From JANNXQ01 sp031425095 (lineage in GTDB: Bacteria; Verrucomicrobiota; Verrucomicrobiia; Chthoniobacterales; Chthoniobacteraceae), in contig JANPIS010000413.1 in the NCBI GenBank assembly GCA_031425095.1, forward strand, positions 5,235 to 69,234: 64,000 bases of DNA, given 5' to 3'. Positions 8,781-16,912 of this stretch are shown one piece after another (the stretch's first letter is position 1; each line of letters opens with the position of its first letter). Position numbers and translations under genes: made by a program. The notes beneath the pieces are model-generated. The model was not told the DNA's origin. It did not search any database and worked only from the letters and a program-made list of their open reading frames with translations.

Positions 8781-8821
8781 TGCTCCTGAAGATCGCAATC
8801 GCGCACCGCCGCGAGCGTACC

Positions 8822-8868
8822 TAAAAAAGCATCCGGCGGCCCGACTCACGAGGGAGCCGGACCGCCGG
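8822..8868 (-). terminator. Rho-independent terminator for the 8899-9246 gene
   Basis: Read on the minus strand, an 11-bp stem is made by CCGGCGGTCCG (8868-8858) and CGGGCCGCCGG (8843-8833), with one T-G wobble. A run of six T follows at 8828-8823. The position is just after the stop of the secreted protein gene and before the lipoprotein start. Confidence 0.8.
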
Positions 8869-8898
8869 TCGGGAGTTTTGCCTATTGCCGCCGCGGCG

Positions 8899-9246
8899 TT
8901 AGCGCGGGCTGCGCTGGCCACGGCCTTGCGGCACACTGCGGCGCGCTTCATTGGCCGCGAGATCGTTCGTCTGGAAGAAGCCACGCTCATTGTAGAACGT
9001 GCGCTTCCCCGCGAAGGTCTCCCCGACGATCAGCGGCGTCCGCACCAGCGTGTAGCCCACCCGGAAGGGATAGCGGACCACGCGCCAGGCCATCGGCGAA
9101 TCATCGCCGGTGGCGGCACTCGTGGCCGCGCGGGCGTCCCGCGCCTGTGGACCGCCGGGATGCCCCGGTTTGTGGGCCGCGAGCGCCGTCCCATTCATGG
9201 TGAGCGCGGCGAGGAACGCCGCACAGAGGGAGGTTTTCAGTTTCAT
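8899..9246 (-). CDS. Small secreted protein
   Basis: 115 residues with a signal peptide (MKLKTSLCAAFLAALTMNG, then ALA-A cleavage site). The mature part has a basic Pro/Gly-rich start and a central VVRYPFRVGYTLVRTPLIVGETFAGKR region. The end is rich in Arg, Gln and Gly. The segment resembles short periplasmic proteins found next to stress genes, but no named family was recognised. It is followed by a strong terminator. Confidence 0.65.
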   Translation of the reverse strand: MKLKTSLCAAFLAALTMNGTALAAHKPGHPGGPQARDARAATSAATGDDSPMAWRVVRYPFRVGYTLVRTPLIVGETFAGKRTFYNERGFFQTNDLAANEARRSVPQGRGQRSPR

Positions 9247-9300
9247 AGTACTCCCTGAATCGACCGCCTCGCCCCGGCCGCGCCCCTCCCGATAGCCCGT

Positions 9301-9798
9301 TCAGGCCCTCGGCGGAGCATGGTCCACCCCCACGATCTCCAGCGCGCGCTCTCCAGCCGGCGAGGGAAAGACAACCCGCTGCCCGGTGCGCGCATTCATC
9401 AGCGCCCGGGCCACCGGCGAAATCCAGCTCACCCACCCGCGCTCCGCATCCACCTCATCCACGCCCACGATGCGATACCGCGTGACCGTGCCATCCTCCT
9501 CCCGCACCGTCACCGTCGCGCCAAAGCGCACCCGATCCGCCGGCTCCGGTTCCTCGGGCACGACCTCCGCCGAAGCCAGCGTCTGCTCCAGCTCCGCCAG
9601 CCGCCGTTCCACCGCCACCCGAGCCTCCGCCGGCAACGCCAGATGCTCTGCCCGCAGCCGCGCCCCTTCCGCGCGCATCCGCTCCGCCCCATCCGCCGTC
9701 AGGTAATTCTTCGCCCCCGGAGGCAGCGCCGCCGAAGCCCGCAGCGCCACCACCGGCTCCGGCGCATCGTCATCTTCGCGGGTGAAGGCTTTGCTCAT
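9301..9798 (-). CDS. GreA/GreB-family transcription elongation factor-like protein
   Basis: 165 residues from the ATG at 9798. After a short acidic lead there is a reduced coiled-coil region (residues 45-80, GAERMRAEGARLRAEHLAL). A C-terminal FKBP-like Gre domain follows: RVRFGATVTVREEDGTVTRY, VDEVDAERGWVSWISPVARALM, and GQRVVF near the end. Gre factors rescue backtracked RNA polymerase. The coiled coil looks shorter than in true GreA, so the protein could be a Gre-like or Rnk-like RNA polymerase binder instead. It lies just outside the conjugation-gene block. Confidence 0.8.
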   Translation of the reverse strand: MSKAFTREDDDAPEPVVALRASAALPPGAKNYLTADGAERMRAEGARLRAEHLALPAEARVAVERRLAELEQTLASAEVVPEEPEPADRVRFGATVTVREEDGTVTRYRIVGVDEVDAERGWVSWISPVARALMNARTGQRVVFPSPAGERALEIVGVDHAPPRA

Positions 9799-9850
9799 GG
9801 GGAAAAGTGGCTGCTCCCACACATCGTTGCATGCATCAGTCTTGGATGCC

Positions 9851-12547
9851 CTACTCGCCGGTGGCCGCGTGCGCGATGATTGCCGCCGTCGGGTCACCAG
9901 CATCCCGCATCAGCCGCGCCCGCTCGTCGAATTGCACGCCGCTGCTCCCGCTCACGAATAACATCTCCGGTGCAGCTACATTGTGCGCTGTACCGCAAAT
10001 GGGATTGCGCGCGTCGGAATGGAGATAAGTAAAGGCGGCGAACTTTTCGGCTCCCTGCTGATCGGGGAGTGGGTAGGAGAGGATGTTGTGCTTGGTGAGT
10101 TCGGTGAGTCCGATGTCATGGCTGATGTCATCCAAATCAGCGCGGTCGTTCTGACGCATGAGGAAGAACTGCCGGCTGTTGCCAAAAACCGCGGAGCGGA
10201 TGCGGCTCTCCTTGAAGCGGCTGTATTGCTGCACGATCGAGATGTTCCAGCAATTGAACTTTCGCATCTGCGCGTAGCTTTCCTTCACGATCTGTTCCCC
10301 GCCCGGAATGTCGAGGAGGCGCGCGACTTCCTCATAGACGTTCCGCTTTCGCAGTCCGCGCGGCATGGTGATGATGTGTTGGCGCGTGTAGTTGGTGATG
10401 AGAAATCCCGCGACCGCGCGCAGGAGTTTCGCAGCCTCGGGGATGTAGCCCAGCTCGAAATGCGCGATCTTTCCGGTGAGCGAGACGTTGCTGGTGCCGT
10501 CAAGCAGACATCCATAGTTCCCGCCTGCGCACCAAGGGAGCAGGCGCGCCGCGAGATCGCCGGCCGCCGGATCGGAGCCGTCGAGTTGGATCAATTCCTG
10601 GAGCATTCGATGCGTCGGATATTCTTCGCGTGCAAAATAAGAGAAGGCGAGATTGCGCACTTCGCGGCGCGTGCCCGGTTCCTTGTGGAAGCGCACCACT
10701 TCCTCTTCGGTTGCCTCCGCGAGTTGCGCGGCAGCAAGGTCGGGCGTGGCGCGCATTCGGTCGCGGAAATCCACAAAGACATCGAGGCCAGTCGAGCCGG
10801 GCGTCAGCCTCCGCAGCCGGGCGAGCGTGCAGGCGTGACGCGCGACTTCCATCATTCGCCCGGCGTTTCGCCGACTCCACTCCTCAAAGACATCGTCCTG
10901 CAGCGCCATCAAGTGCTTGGCAATCTGCGCCTCACGCGCGAGTTGCCGATCCTCATCGCTGCTGACTCCGACAATCGTGGCGACCAGCGCCATCGCCGAG
11001 GACAGATGCTCTGATGTGAGTGGAAGGCCATGCGTGTCGAGATAGTTGATTGTCAGCCCACCATCCGGCTGGATGATGATCGGCCGTGCGCCTGGCTCCA
11101 CCGTCCGTGTGTAGATTTCGTAGGAGAGTCCTTCCTCGATGATGACCGTGTAATCGTAGAATGCTTCCGTCTGCGAGAGCAGGTCGCACACGGTCACGCT
11201 CTTCCCGGCGCCGCTCATGCCGAGCAGCACGGCATGTTGGGGCGTGGCACTTCCGCCGGAGCCTGAGAAGGTCGTCACGCCGACCAAGTTGTGCGAGTTT
11301 CCCTCATAGAGCGCCTCCGCCTCTGCCAGATGGCCGGTGAACGTTGCGCTGAAAGGCAGCACATCGGCGAGGTAGCGTGTCTCTGCGTATAGTTTGCGGT
11401 GCGGGTAACGACCCCACGGACATCCCGGCCAACTCTGGTAGAAAAGCTTCCGGGCCGTCGTCGGCAGCGCGCAAGTAAGATATTGCGCGCCATTCATCCC
11501 ATTGATCGCATTCTTTATCGCCGCCATTTTCGCCGCCAAACCATCGGCGGTCTTGTCCCAAGCGCGGATGATATACTCTACATTGAAAGGCATCGTGTGC
11601 CCCTGCATCAGCGCCGCGATCTTTTTTTCCTTTTTCTCCATCGCAGTCAGGAGTGAGAGCCGTTTCTCGCTCGCATAGTCTCCCGCCAGCCGGTCGTGCG
11701 CCTTTTCCTCCTTGCCGATCTCCGTTCGGGTCGAGAGAGATTCGACGTTCACCGTCATGGTGTAGTCGAGCAGCGGTAAGCCCGTGAGCCTTTGCACCAT
11801 GCCGGGATGAGTCATCTTAGGCCAGCGGCTCAACACAATGACGCCGTGATGGAACCCATCCATCCAAAAGCCGGAAGCATCGGCAAATCCCTGCGCTTCG
11901 CTGTGCCAGCAATTCTCCTGAATCGAAAGCTGGGGATCGAACGTCTCGATAGGATCATAGTCGAACCGTTCCGCCAGCGAGGGGTTGAGGAACGTCGAGC
12001 AATGTCGGAAATGATCAGCGTCCTTCATCGGCGTAATCCGCGCGCCAGGAAACACATGGCCAAGCAGTTGTCGCAATTGCTCGAACTCCCTGACCACTTG
12101 TTGCAGCAACGCCTCGTAGTGGCCGCGCTGCTTGGATGCGGTGGCGAGCGTCGGCGGGGAACTGTCGATCAACCGCGAGAAGTAGAGCACGAGCCGCTGC
12201 CGCCGCAGCCGACGATCGAGCATTGCCTGCCAGTAGCGGGCAAAGCGCTCATTGCGGCAACGCTTCGTCCATACATTCGACGCGCGATCGGTGTGCTCCC
12301 GATACCGGAGCAAGTCCGCCCGATAATCCGAATCACAGAACCACTGCACCTGCATCCGCAACTTGTCGTGCAGACAAGTAAGCAGGAGCGCCAGTTGATC
12401 CTGAAAGGCATTCAGATGTTCCGATGCCGCGGCGGTCAAGTCCGCAGGTTCGAGCACGAAGCCTTTCGAGACATGGCAGCCTTTGCGCAGGCCGTGGAAG
12501 ACCAGCAGGTCGTTGATGAAGTAGCCGTTTGGAGCGGATTCAAACAT
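9851..12547 (-). CDS. VirB4/TraC-like type IV secretion ATPase
   Basis: 898 residues, usual for VirB4/TraC proteins. The Walker A motif LLGMSGAGKSVT is near residue 445. The C-terminal half has the TraG/VirB4 P-loop domain features, including WNISIVQQYSRF and GNSRQFFLMRQ, seen in the sensor regions of this family. Where most relatives have a Walker B DEAW, this protein reads NVYEEVARLLD, which is a variant worth noting. The enzyme energises pilus assembly and DNA transfer at the inner membrane. It overlaps the VirB3-like gene by 8 bases. Confidence 0.85.
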   Translation of the reverse strand: MFESAPNGYFINDLLVFHGLRKGCHVSKGFVLEPADLTAAASEHLNAFQDQLALLLTCLHDKLRMQVQWFCDSDYRADLLRYREHTDRASNVWTKRCRNERFARYWQAMLDRRLRRQRLVLYFSRLIDSSPPTLATASKQRGHYEALLQQVVREFEQLRQLLGHVFPGARITPMKDADHFRHCSTFLNPSLAERFDYDPIETFDPQLSIQENCWHSEAQGFADASGFWMDGFHHGVIVLSRWPKMTHPGMVQRLTGLPLLDYTMTVNVESLSTRTEIGKEEKAHDRLAGDYASEKRLSLLTAMEKKEKKIAALMQGHTMPFNVEYIIRAWDKTADGLAAKMAAIKNAINGMNGAQYLTCALPTTARKLFYQSWPGCPWGRYPHRKLYAETRYLADVLPFSATFTGHLAEAEALYEGNSHNLVGVTTFSGSGGSATPQHAVLLGMSGAGKSVTVCDLLSQTEAFYDYTVIIEEGLSYEIYTRTVEPGARPIIIQPDGGLTINYLDTHGLPLTSEHLSSAMALVATIVGVSSDEDRQLAREAQIAKHLMALQDDVFEEWSRRNAGRMMEVARHACTLARLRRLTPGSTGLDVFVDFRDRMRATPDLAAAQLAEATEEEVVRFHKEPGTRREVRNLAFSYFAREEYPTHRMLQELIQLDGSDPAAGDLAARLLPWCAGGNYGCLLDGTSNVSLTGKIAHFELGYIPEAAKLLRAVAGFLITNYTRQHIITMPRGLRKRNVYEEVARLLDIPGGEQIVKESYAQMRKFNCWNISIVQQYSRFKESRIRSAVFGNSRQFFLMRQNDRADLDDISHDIGLTELTKHNILSYPLPDQQGAEKFAAFTYLHSDARNPICGTAHNVAAPEMLFVSGSSGVQFDERARLMRDAGDPTAAIIAHAATGE

Positions 12548-12905
12548 GATGAGTGGAATTCGGAGAGCGAAGAGGAGTGTCGCGAGGAGGTTGTGGTCCG
12601 AAGCCGGAGCCTTTCAGCCACAACTCGAAGAGATCGGTGTCGTAACCGGGTGGCTTTCCTTGGCGTAGCGCGAGCGCATAAAGCAGCGCAAGCCCGAGCG
12701 GAATGAGCGCAGGAATTGCCGCGCTCAGGAGCGGCCAACGGCAGACGCTGAAGAGTAAAAGGAGCGTCACCACCGCCGCGAATGCTCCGCCGGCAACGAA
12801 CCAGAAGAGATTGCCTTCCAGTCCCCAAGTCTTGCCGGCGGAGTCGTCCGCGCTGTTGGTCTCGGTGAGGCGCAGCTCGTGTCGCGAGTTCGCGTCGGTG
12901 TTCAT
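12540..12905 (-). CDS. VirB3-like inner-membrane conjugation protein
   Basis: 121 residues from the ATG at 12905. Two adjacent hydrophobic helices are at about residues 32-75 (LFWFVAGGAFAAVVTLLLLF and LLSAAIPALIPLGLALLYAL). Polar ends include GYDTDLFELWLKGSGFGP. Size, double helix and its place between a VirB2-like pilin and VirB4 make a VirB3 analogue the best guess. ATGA overlap with the pilin gene and an 8-base overlap with the VirB4-like gene show tight coupling. Confidence 0.65.
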   Translation of the reverse strand: MNTDANSRHELRLTETNSADDSAGKTWGLEGNLFWFVAGGAFAAVVTLLLLFSVCRWPLLSAAIPALIPLGLALLYALALRQGKPPGYDTDLFELWLKGSGFGPQPPRDTPLRSPNSTHHV

Positions 12906-13192
12906 TGGAACGCCCCGACATCGACCGTCGAGCCATCGAGACCGAATGCAGTGAAGAGCGCCTTCACGATCACCGGCGCGCCCGCGATGATGAGCCCGCC
13001 GATGATCGAGAGTTTGCCCGAATCGGTATCGCCGCGCCGGATCGCAAAGCCGCCACCGACGACGCAAATGGTGCCGAAGATGAAGCCGATGAGCATGACG
13101 ATCCCCATCGCCTTGCTCGCGCCTTCAGCGAGACCGCCGCCAGCTTGAGCGAGGATGGGAGTGAATGGGTGGGTGAGTAGATAGGTTTTCAT
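12902..13192 (-). CDS. VirB2/TrbC-like pilin subunit
   Basis: 96 residues with an N-terminal segment ending LAQAGGGLAEG that resembles a signal cleavage region. Two hydrophobic helices follow (MGIVMLIGFIFGTICVVGGG and IIGGLIIAGAPVIVKALFTA) around a short basic loop (RRGDTDSGK), the standard pilin hairpin. It would form the conjugative pilus. It is the first gene of the overlapping trio, with an 86-base divergent gap to the AAA+ ATPase. Confidence 0.75.
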   Translation of the reverse strand: MKTYLLTHPFTPILAQAGGGLAEGASKAMGIVMLIGFIFGTICVVGGGFAIRRGDTDSGKLSIIGGLIIAGAPVIVKALFTAFGLDGSTVDVGAFQ

Positions 13193-13278
13193 GTGGGTGA
13201 CGTTTCTAGCGCGCTTCTCATTGGTCTCTGCTCCCGCGTCAGAGCGACCGGAACCCCGGGCGCTGCGACCCTCGGCGA

Positions 13279-14214
13279 ATGCAATCGCCTTCCAATTTGC
13301 CCGACCGCCTCGAAGTCCTCCGTCAACTCCCCGCGCATCTCAGCGCACACATCCGCGGGCAGGATCACGTCATCCCTCGCGTCGCCTCCATCCTCCAGCG
13401 CGGCGAACTCGGATTGGCCCCGAGCAATCGTCCGCGCGGGAGTTTCCTATTCCTCGGACCAACTGGCGTCGGCAAAACAGAACTCACCTTCGCCTTCACT
13501 CGCTACCTCGCTGGGGACGATAAGCTATTCCGCTTCGATATGTCGGAGTATCAGACGCAAGACAGTCTCGGCCTGCTGCTGGGCGGAAAATTCGGCGAAG
13601 TCGGACTGCTCGGCCTGGCCGTCGCAAAGTCTTCCACCGGTACGCTGCTCTTCGACGAAATCGAGAAGGCGCACCCGCGCGTGCTCGATGTCTTCCTGCA
13701 AGTCCTCGACGCCGCGCGCGTCACGATGGCGAACGGCGACGTGCTCGACCTTAGCGGCTTCTATATTGTCTTCACGTCGAACCTCGGTGCTGCCGAGTTA
13801 CTCAATCTTCAACACTCCTCATTCACCACGTTGGAGCGTCACGTCCTGACCAAAGCGCAGCGCACTCTCCGTCCTGAACTTTATGCGCGCATCACGGAAA
13901 AGATCGTTTTCAGCCGCCTCAGTTATGACGTGCAACTCGACATCGCCCGGCTCCACGTGACCCGCGAACTTGCGACCCTCCGGGACAAAGGGTTTCACGC
14001 TTCTGCCGATGAAACAGTGATCTCCTTCCTCATTCAGCGTGGCTTCCATCCGCGCCTCGGCGCCCGCCCATTGCGTGATGCGGTAGAAAAGTATCTGCGC
14101 GGAGCCGTCGCGGATGCCTTGCTGGCGGAAACTGATTGCCGGGTCGCGAAGTTTGTCGTCTGCGGTGACGAACTCCACCTGCTCACAACCCTCCCTGTGG
14201 TCACAACAGTTTAA
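13279..14214 (+). CDS. AAA+ ATPase related to the second ATPase domain of ClpB
   Basis: 311 residues, a single ATPase module. Walker A GPTGVGKTEL is at about 60-69, Walker B LLFDEIEKAHPRVLDVFLQ near 130, sensor 1 in VFTSNLG, and sensor 2 in HPRLGARPLRDAVEKYL near residue 265. This is the ClpA/ClpB D2 type but lacks the N-domain and first ATPase ring, so it is about a third of the length of ClpB. It may remodel plasmid or conjugation proteins. It diverges from the pilin gene. Confidence 0.85.
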   Translation: MQSPSNLPDRLEVLRQLPAHLSAHIRGQDHVIPRVASILQRGELGLAPSNRPRGSFLFLGPTGVGKTELTFAFTRYLAGDDKLFRFDMSEYQTQDSLGLLLGGKFGEVGLLGLAVAKSSTGTLLFDEIEKAHPRVLDVFLQVLDAARVTMANGDVLDLSGFYIVFTSNLGAAELLNLQHSSFTTLERHVLTKAQRTLRPELYARITEKIVFSRLSYDVQLDIARLHVTRELATLRDKGFHASADETVISFLIQRGFHPRLGARPLRDAVEKYLRGAVADALLAETDCRVAKFVVCGDELHLLTTLPVVTTV

Positions 14215-14410
14215 GCCGGCAGCCATCGCGTTCCGCCGCACGCACAAACGCTCGCAGTAAGACGATTGTCTGGTGGTCGAGATTTTCAGTTGAAATGTAG
14301 ATCGCGGTTCCCGGTGCAGGGTTCGGGAGATCCAGCGACAGTTCCGCGGCTGCTTGCCGGGCTCTTTGCCAGTGGTCAGCGCGGGGTGGGGTCTCTTCGG
14401 CATCAGTCAT
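14201..14410 (-). CDS. Small hypothetical protein
   Basis: 69 residues, with a charged N-terminus and a compact C-terminal half (AIYISTENLDHQTIVLLRAF, then RAAERDGCRLKLL). No membrane segment. The stop overlaps the end of the convergent AAA+ gene by 14 bases. No family recognised; placed here because its composition looks like protein and it fits the small-gene density of mobile regions. Confidence 0.4.
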   Translation of the reverse strand: MTDAEETPPRADHWQRARQAAAELSLDLPNPAPGTAIYISTENLDHQTIVLLRAFVRAAERDGCRLKLL

Positions 14411-14493
14411 CGAGCATCATCAATGCAACGCCTTGGGAATGTTGTCAGCCCTCTTCGCCTGCGGATGGCGCGACTCGCCTGACGCCGTGACAT

Positions 14494-14694
14494 TCAATGA
14501 GGCTCCACCATGCGCTCAATGCGGGCAATGGCAGGGCCGGCCAGCTTCTTGGCGTCAAGGATGCCGCTGGTTTGCCAGCAACGATCCCCCGCCACGACCA
14601 TCCAGTGAACTTTGACCGTGCCCAAGCGGGTGCGGATGGTTGCCCGTAGCGGTTGCTCATAGCGGTCGAAAACGATGGAAACAATGCGAGCCAT
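14494..14694 (-). CDS. Small hypothetical protein
   Basis: 66 residues from the ATG at 14694; a longer form could start at 14757. It begins MARIVSIVFDRYEQPL and continues with a strand-rich pattern (TIRTRLGTVKVHWMVVAGDR) and a short helix (KKLAGPAIARIERMVE). It may be a small beta-barrel-like domain, but no family was recognised with confidence. It lies in the mobile region between other small genes. Confidence 0.4.
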   Translation of the reverse strand: MARIVSIVFDRYEQPLRATIRTRLGTVKVHWMVVAGDRCWQTSGILDAKKLAGPAIARIERMVEPH

Positions 14695-14846
14695 AAAGGA
14701 AATGCCGTTTAACGAGTGGCGCCCTCGGTTTGTTGTGGAGCTTTTAATATGCGTCACCTGTCACGTTATAGCAAGCGGAAAACCTCTCTTTTACAGAGAA
14801 AACTTTGCGCTCGCCGACTCGCCGGTAATCGTCTCTTGTCACGGTA

Positions 14847-15113
14847 ATGCCTCGCCCGAAACCATCATCTCCAGCGCCGAAGAAGCGCGGTCCCGGTCGT
14901 CCGAAAACATCACCGCTCGATGCCTCGGCTCAAGCACGGGAACGTCAAGCCCGACTGCGCGCAAAAAAGCGTGAAGCTGGCCGCGTCGTCGTCCAGCTCT
15001 GGATCAATGCCAAGTGGCACGCTGCCATCTTGAAAAGCGGTGCGACCCTCCAGGATTCTGCCGATGAGGCGTTCGCCCTGCTCATGGCCAAGCGGCGCGG
15101 CAACTCCCGCTAG
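14847..15113 (+). CDS. Small basic DNA-binding protein with an AT-hook-like start
   Basis: 88 residues. It begins with a proline-rich basic tail containing KKRGPGRPKTSP, an AT-hook-like GRP motif at residues 12-20. A long basic helix follows (ARERQARLRAKKREAG), then VVVQLWINAKWHAAIL, which looks like the strand and first helix of a ribbon-helix-helix domain. This build suits a DNA-binding accessory protein of a mobile element, such as a repressor or relaxosome helper. That role is inferred from context. Confidence 0.5.
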   Translation: MPRPKPSSPAPKKRGPGRPKTSPLDASAQARERQARLRAKKREAGRVVVQLWINAKWHAAILKSGATLQDSADEAFALLMAKRRGNSR

Positions 15114-15553
15114 CCCCCACGTTAGCGCAGCGCAGGCGCAGCGCCGAGCAGCAAGGGAACACCTTTCGCTCTCTTTCCCTAGCCTGCGCGGCAATGAGCG
15201 CGGGCGAGCGCCAGCGAGGCGGCACCTACCAATCTTGGCCAACGCGAAGCCTCCCCGGAGTTCCCACGGAGGCTGAGCAACGGACCAACAAACTTCCGCC
15301 GGGCGGGGGTCCGCACGAAGCGTGACAGTTCCTCTGGCGCGCTTCGTGAAACGAGGGAACGGCCCGGAGGAGCGTCAGATGATCTGCGCCACCCGCAACG
15401 CAGCGGTAGGCCGTTCGCGCAGCGCAGCGGAGCGAGGAGGCCGGGAGCGCAGTGAGGACGGCGCAGTTCATCCCATTGACCATAAAACGGGGAGTCTGTG
15501 CCTTGGGCGTGCGTCCGCCGCCCTTGGCACAGTCTCCCACGGCGCGAGCCGCA
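15114..15553. other. Stretch without a convincing gene
   Basis: About 440 bases. Open frames here are arginine/proline-rich shadows with no family likeness. The stretch is full of short GC-rich near-repeats such as GCAGCGCAGGCGCAGCGC and inverted words. It ends in hairpin repeat copy 1. It may hold a transfer or replication site, but no specific motif was recognised. Confidence 0.5.
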
Positions 15554-15560
15554 TCAGGGA
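15490..15560 (-). repeat. Hairpin repeat copy 1
   Basis: Left arm GGGAGTCTGTGCC (15490-15502) and right arm GGCACAGTCTCCC (15526-15538) pair with one mismatch around a 23-base loop. A tail GGCGCGAGCCGCATCAGG follows and includes the stop codon of the MmcB-like gene on the minus strand. Copy 2 is at 16594-16661 with identical arms and nearly identical tail but an unrelated loop. On the minus strand a short T-run (CGTTTTATGG) follows, so it may also work as a terminator. Confidence 0.65.
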
Positions 15561-16387
15561 AGCGTGGTGGAAACCTGTGGTTCGCCTCCACGCAAAGCGC
15601 TGTTCGCTTTCACTGCATCCATCGGCACTCCGCCCCGGCGTTCGCCCTCGATGGCGAGATAATCAACGCCCGCTGCGCGATTCGTCGCCTTACTGCCCGC
15701 CGCTGCAAGGCGATGGAGAAAGGTGAGCCGCGTGGCCTCGCCCACCTCGCGCCATTCGGGACGCACTTGCAGCTCCAGCCGCTGCCCCTCTCGCACCAGC
15801 AATCCCCAGCCCGCAGGAATCTCGTGCGGCTCCACGAGGGCAGGTTCCACGACGAGGTAATGCAGATTGGCTGCCTGCCATTTCAGCAACGATTCCATCT
15901 TCGTCTGGCCGTGGAGTTGTCGCGAAAGGGTCGCGAGTTCCTTGACGACTTTTCGATACGGCGCGTGCTCGGCTTGATCGAAAGCCACGGTTTCATACTC
16001 CGGCCAAAGCCCGTCGCCCTGGCGCAGCGATGGGTAATGTATTTTCAAAAAGTTCTCCAAGGTGAGCCGCCGCTCGGTGAGCATTTTCATCCGCTCGATG
16101 AGCCGCGCCGCGCTGCGGCAATCGCGCACGAGATCCGCGCGGCTGGCCTTGCACTCGAAGACCGCAGCGATGCCGGGCGCGGCCTCGCAAACCGAGCGAT
16201 TCGTACGAAGCCGCGCGTCCCTCTTTAAGACCCGGCGCGATCCGGGACGGTAGGCGCCCACATCGAGACGGAAGCGCAGGTTCGGCAGCGATACTTCGCA
16301 CCCGACGATCGGATACCCGTTCGCCTGCGCCCAGATGAGCGCGAGCCGTTTTAGCTCAAGATGGGCGGGTGATTCGCTGGCAGGCAC
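15554..16387 (-). CDS. MmcB-like putative nuclease
   Basis: 277 residues from a GTG at 16387. The frame is open to 16750 but that part runs through hairpin repeat copy 2 and is low-complexity, so the GTG just before the conserved domain was chosen. The N-terminal part reads LALIWAQANGYPIVGCEVSL, then LRFRLDVGAYRP and AVFECKASRADLVRD. The spaced D and ExK residues match the PD-(D/E)XK nuclease fold seen in MmcB-like DNA repair proteins. The C-terminal half is helical and unknown. The gene is bracketed by the two copies of the hairpin repeat. Confidence 0.6.
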   Translation of the reverse strand: MPASESPAHLELKRLALIWAQANGYPIVGCEVSLPNLRFRLDVGAYRPGSRRVLKRDARLRTNRSVCEAAPGIAAVFECKASRADLVRDCRSAARLIERMKMLTERRLTLENFLKIHYPSLRQGDGLWPEYETVAFDQAEHAPYRKVVKELATLSRQLHGQTKMESLLKWQAANLHYLVVEPALVEPHEIPAGWGLLVREGQRLELQVRPEWREVGEATRLTFLHRLAAAGSKATNRAAGVDYLAIEGERRGGVPMDAVKANSALRGGEPQVSTTLP

Positions 16388-16912
16388 GTCTTCGAGATTA
16401 CTGCGGGCACCTGCTTTTGCGCGACTCCCTTTCCCCGAGTGGCGCTCTGGTGGCGAGTCACGGGGAATGGCCGTCGTCGCGACGATCTGCGCTGGCCGGG
16501 AGGCGTAGCGCGGCTGCCGCGTGGAATCATGGGCGGTAGGTCGGGAGCGCCGGGCGGCCGGGACGCAGATGGTCGCTGCCTGCCGACCAACTCGGGAGTC
16601 TGTGCCGCGGGCGCGCGCAGCCGGTGGGAGGCACAGTCTCCCCGGCGCGAGCCGCATCAGGAAGGCGTAACGGCTTGGTTGAATAGGGATGTGGAAGCCG
16701 GATTCTCCAGCTTGGACTTGCGGAAGACGCGTATTCCCGCCAAAACCCACCCGCCTTCCAAGACGATGATGTTGCTGGTGGTAGGCGTTCGGCAGGGAAA
16801 TTTTGCGAAGAGAATATTTGCGGACGGCGCTTCAACGAATGCAGGAGACGCGCGTTTTTGAGAGGAGTCGGGAAAAGTTTGACGGAGCGCAAGGGCGGGT
16901 GCGCACCGCACC
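16388..16912. other. Intergenic stretch with a doubtful minus-strand frame
   Basis: About 525 bases between the MmcB-like start and the ArsR stop. It holds hairpin repeat copy 2. A 94-residue minus-strand frame (16941 to 16657) ends with its TGA inside the repeat tail, the same relation the MmcB-like gene has to copy 1. It contains VLEGGWVLAGIRVFRKSKLE but overlaps the ArsR gene and has no recognised family, so it is not called as a gene. Confidence 0.4.
16594..16661 (-). repeat. Hairpin repeat copy 2
   Basis: Arms GGGAGTCTGTGCC (16594-16606) and GGCACAGTCTCCC (16630-16642) are identical to those of copy 1, and the tail CGGCGCGAGCCGCATCAGG (16643-16661) is almost identical. The loop of 23 bases differs from that of copy 1. 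Both copies point the same way and lie 1.1 kb apart. Confidence 0.65.

Noticed and set aside
9983..12706. Two plus-strand frames of over 300 residues (9983-11014 and 11792-12706)
   Set aside because: They lie opposite the VirB4-like gene, which has clear family motifs, and look like antisense shadows of GC-rich codons.
15226..15591. A 121-residue minus-strand frame
   Set aside because: Runs through hairpin repeat copy 1 and overlaps the end of the MmcB-like gene; composition is not protein-like.
15490..16661. Hairpin repeats as integron attC sites
   Set aside because: They sit 3' of frames and fold, but I could not find proper GTTRRRY and RYYYAAC core sites, and no integrase is visible. Kept only as a cassette-like repeat.
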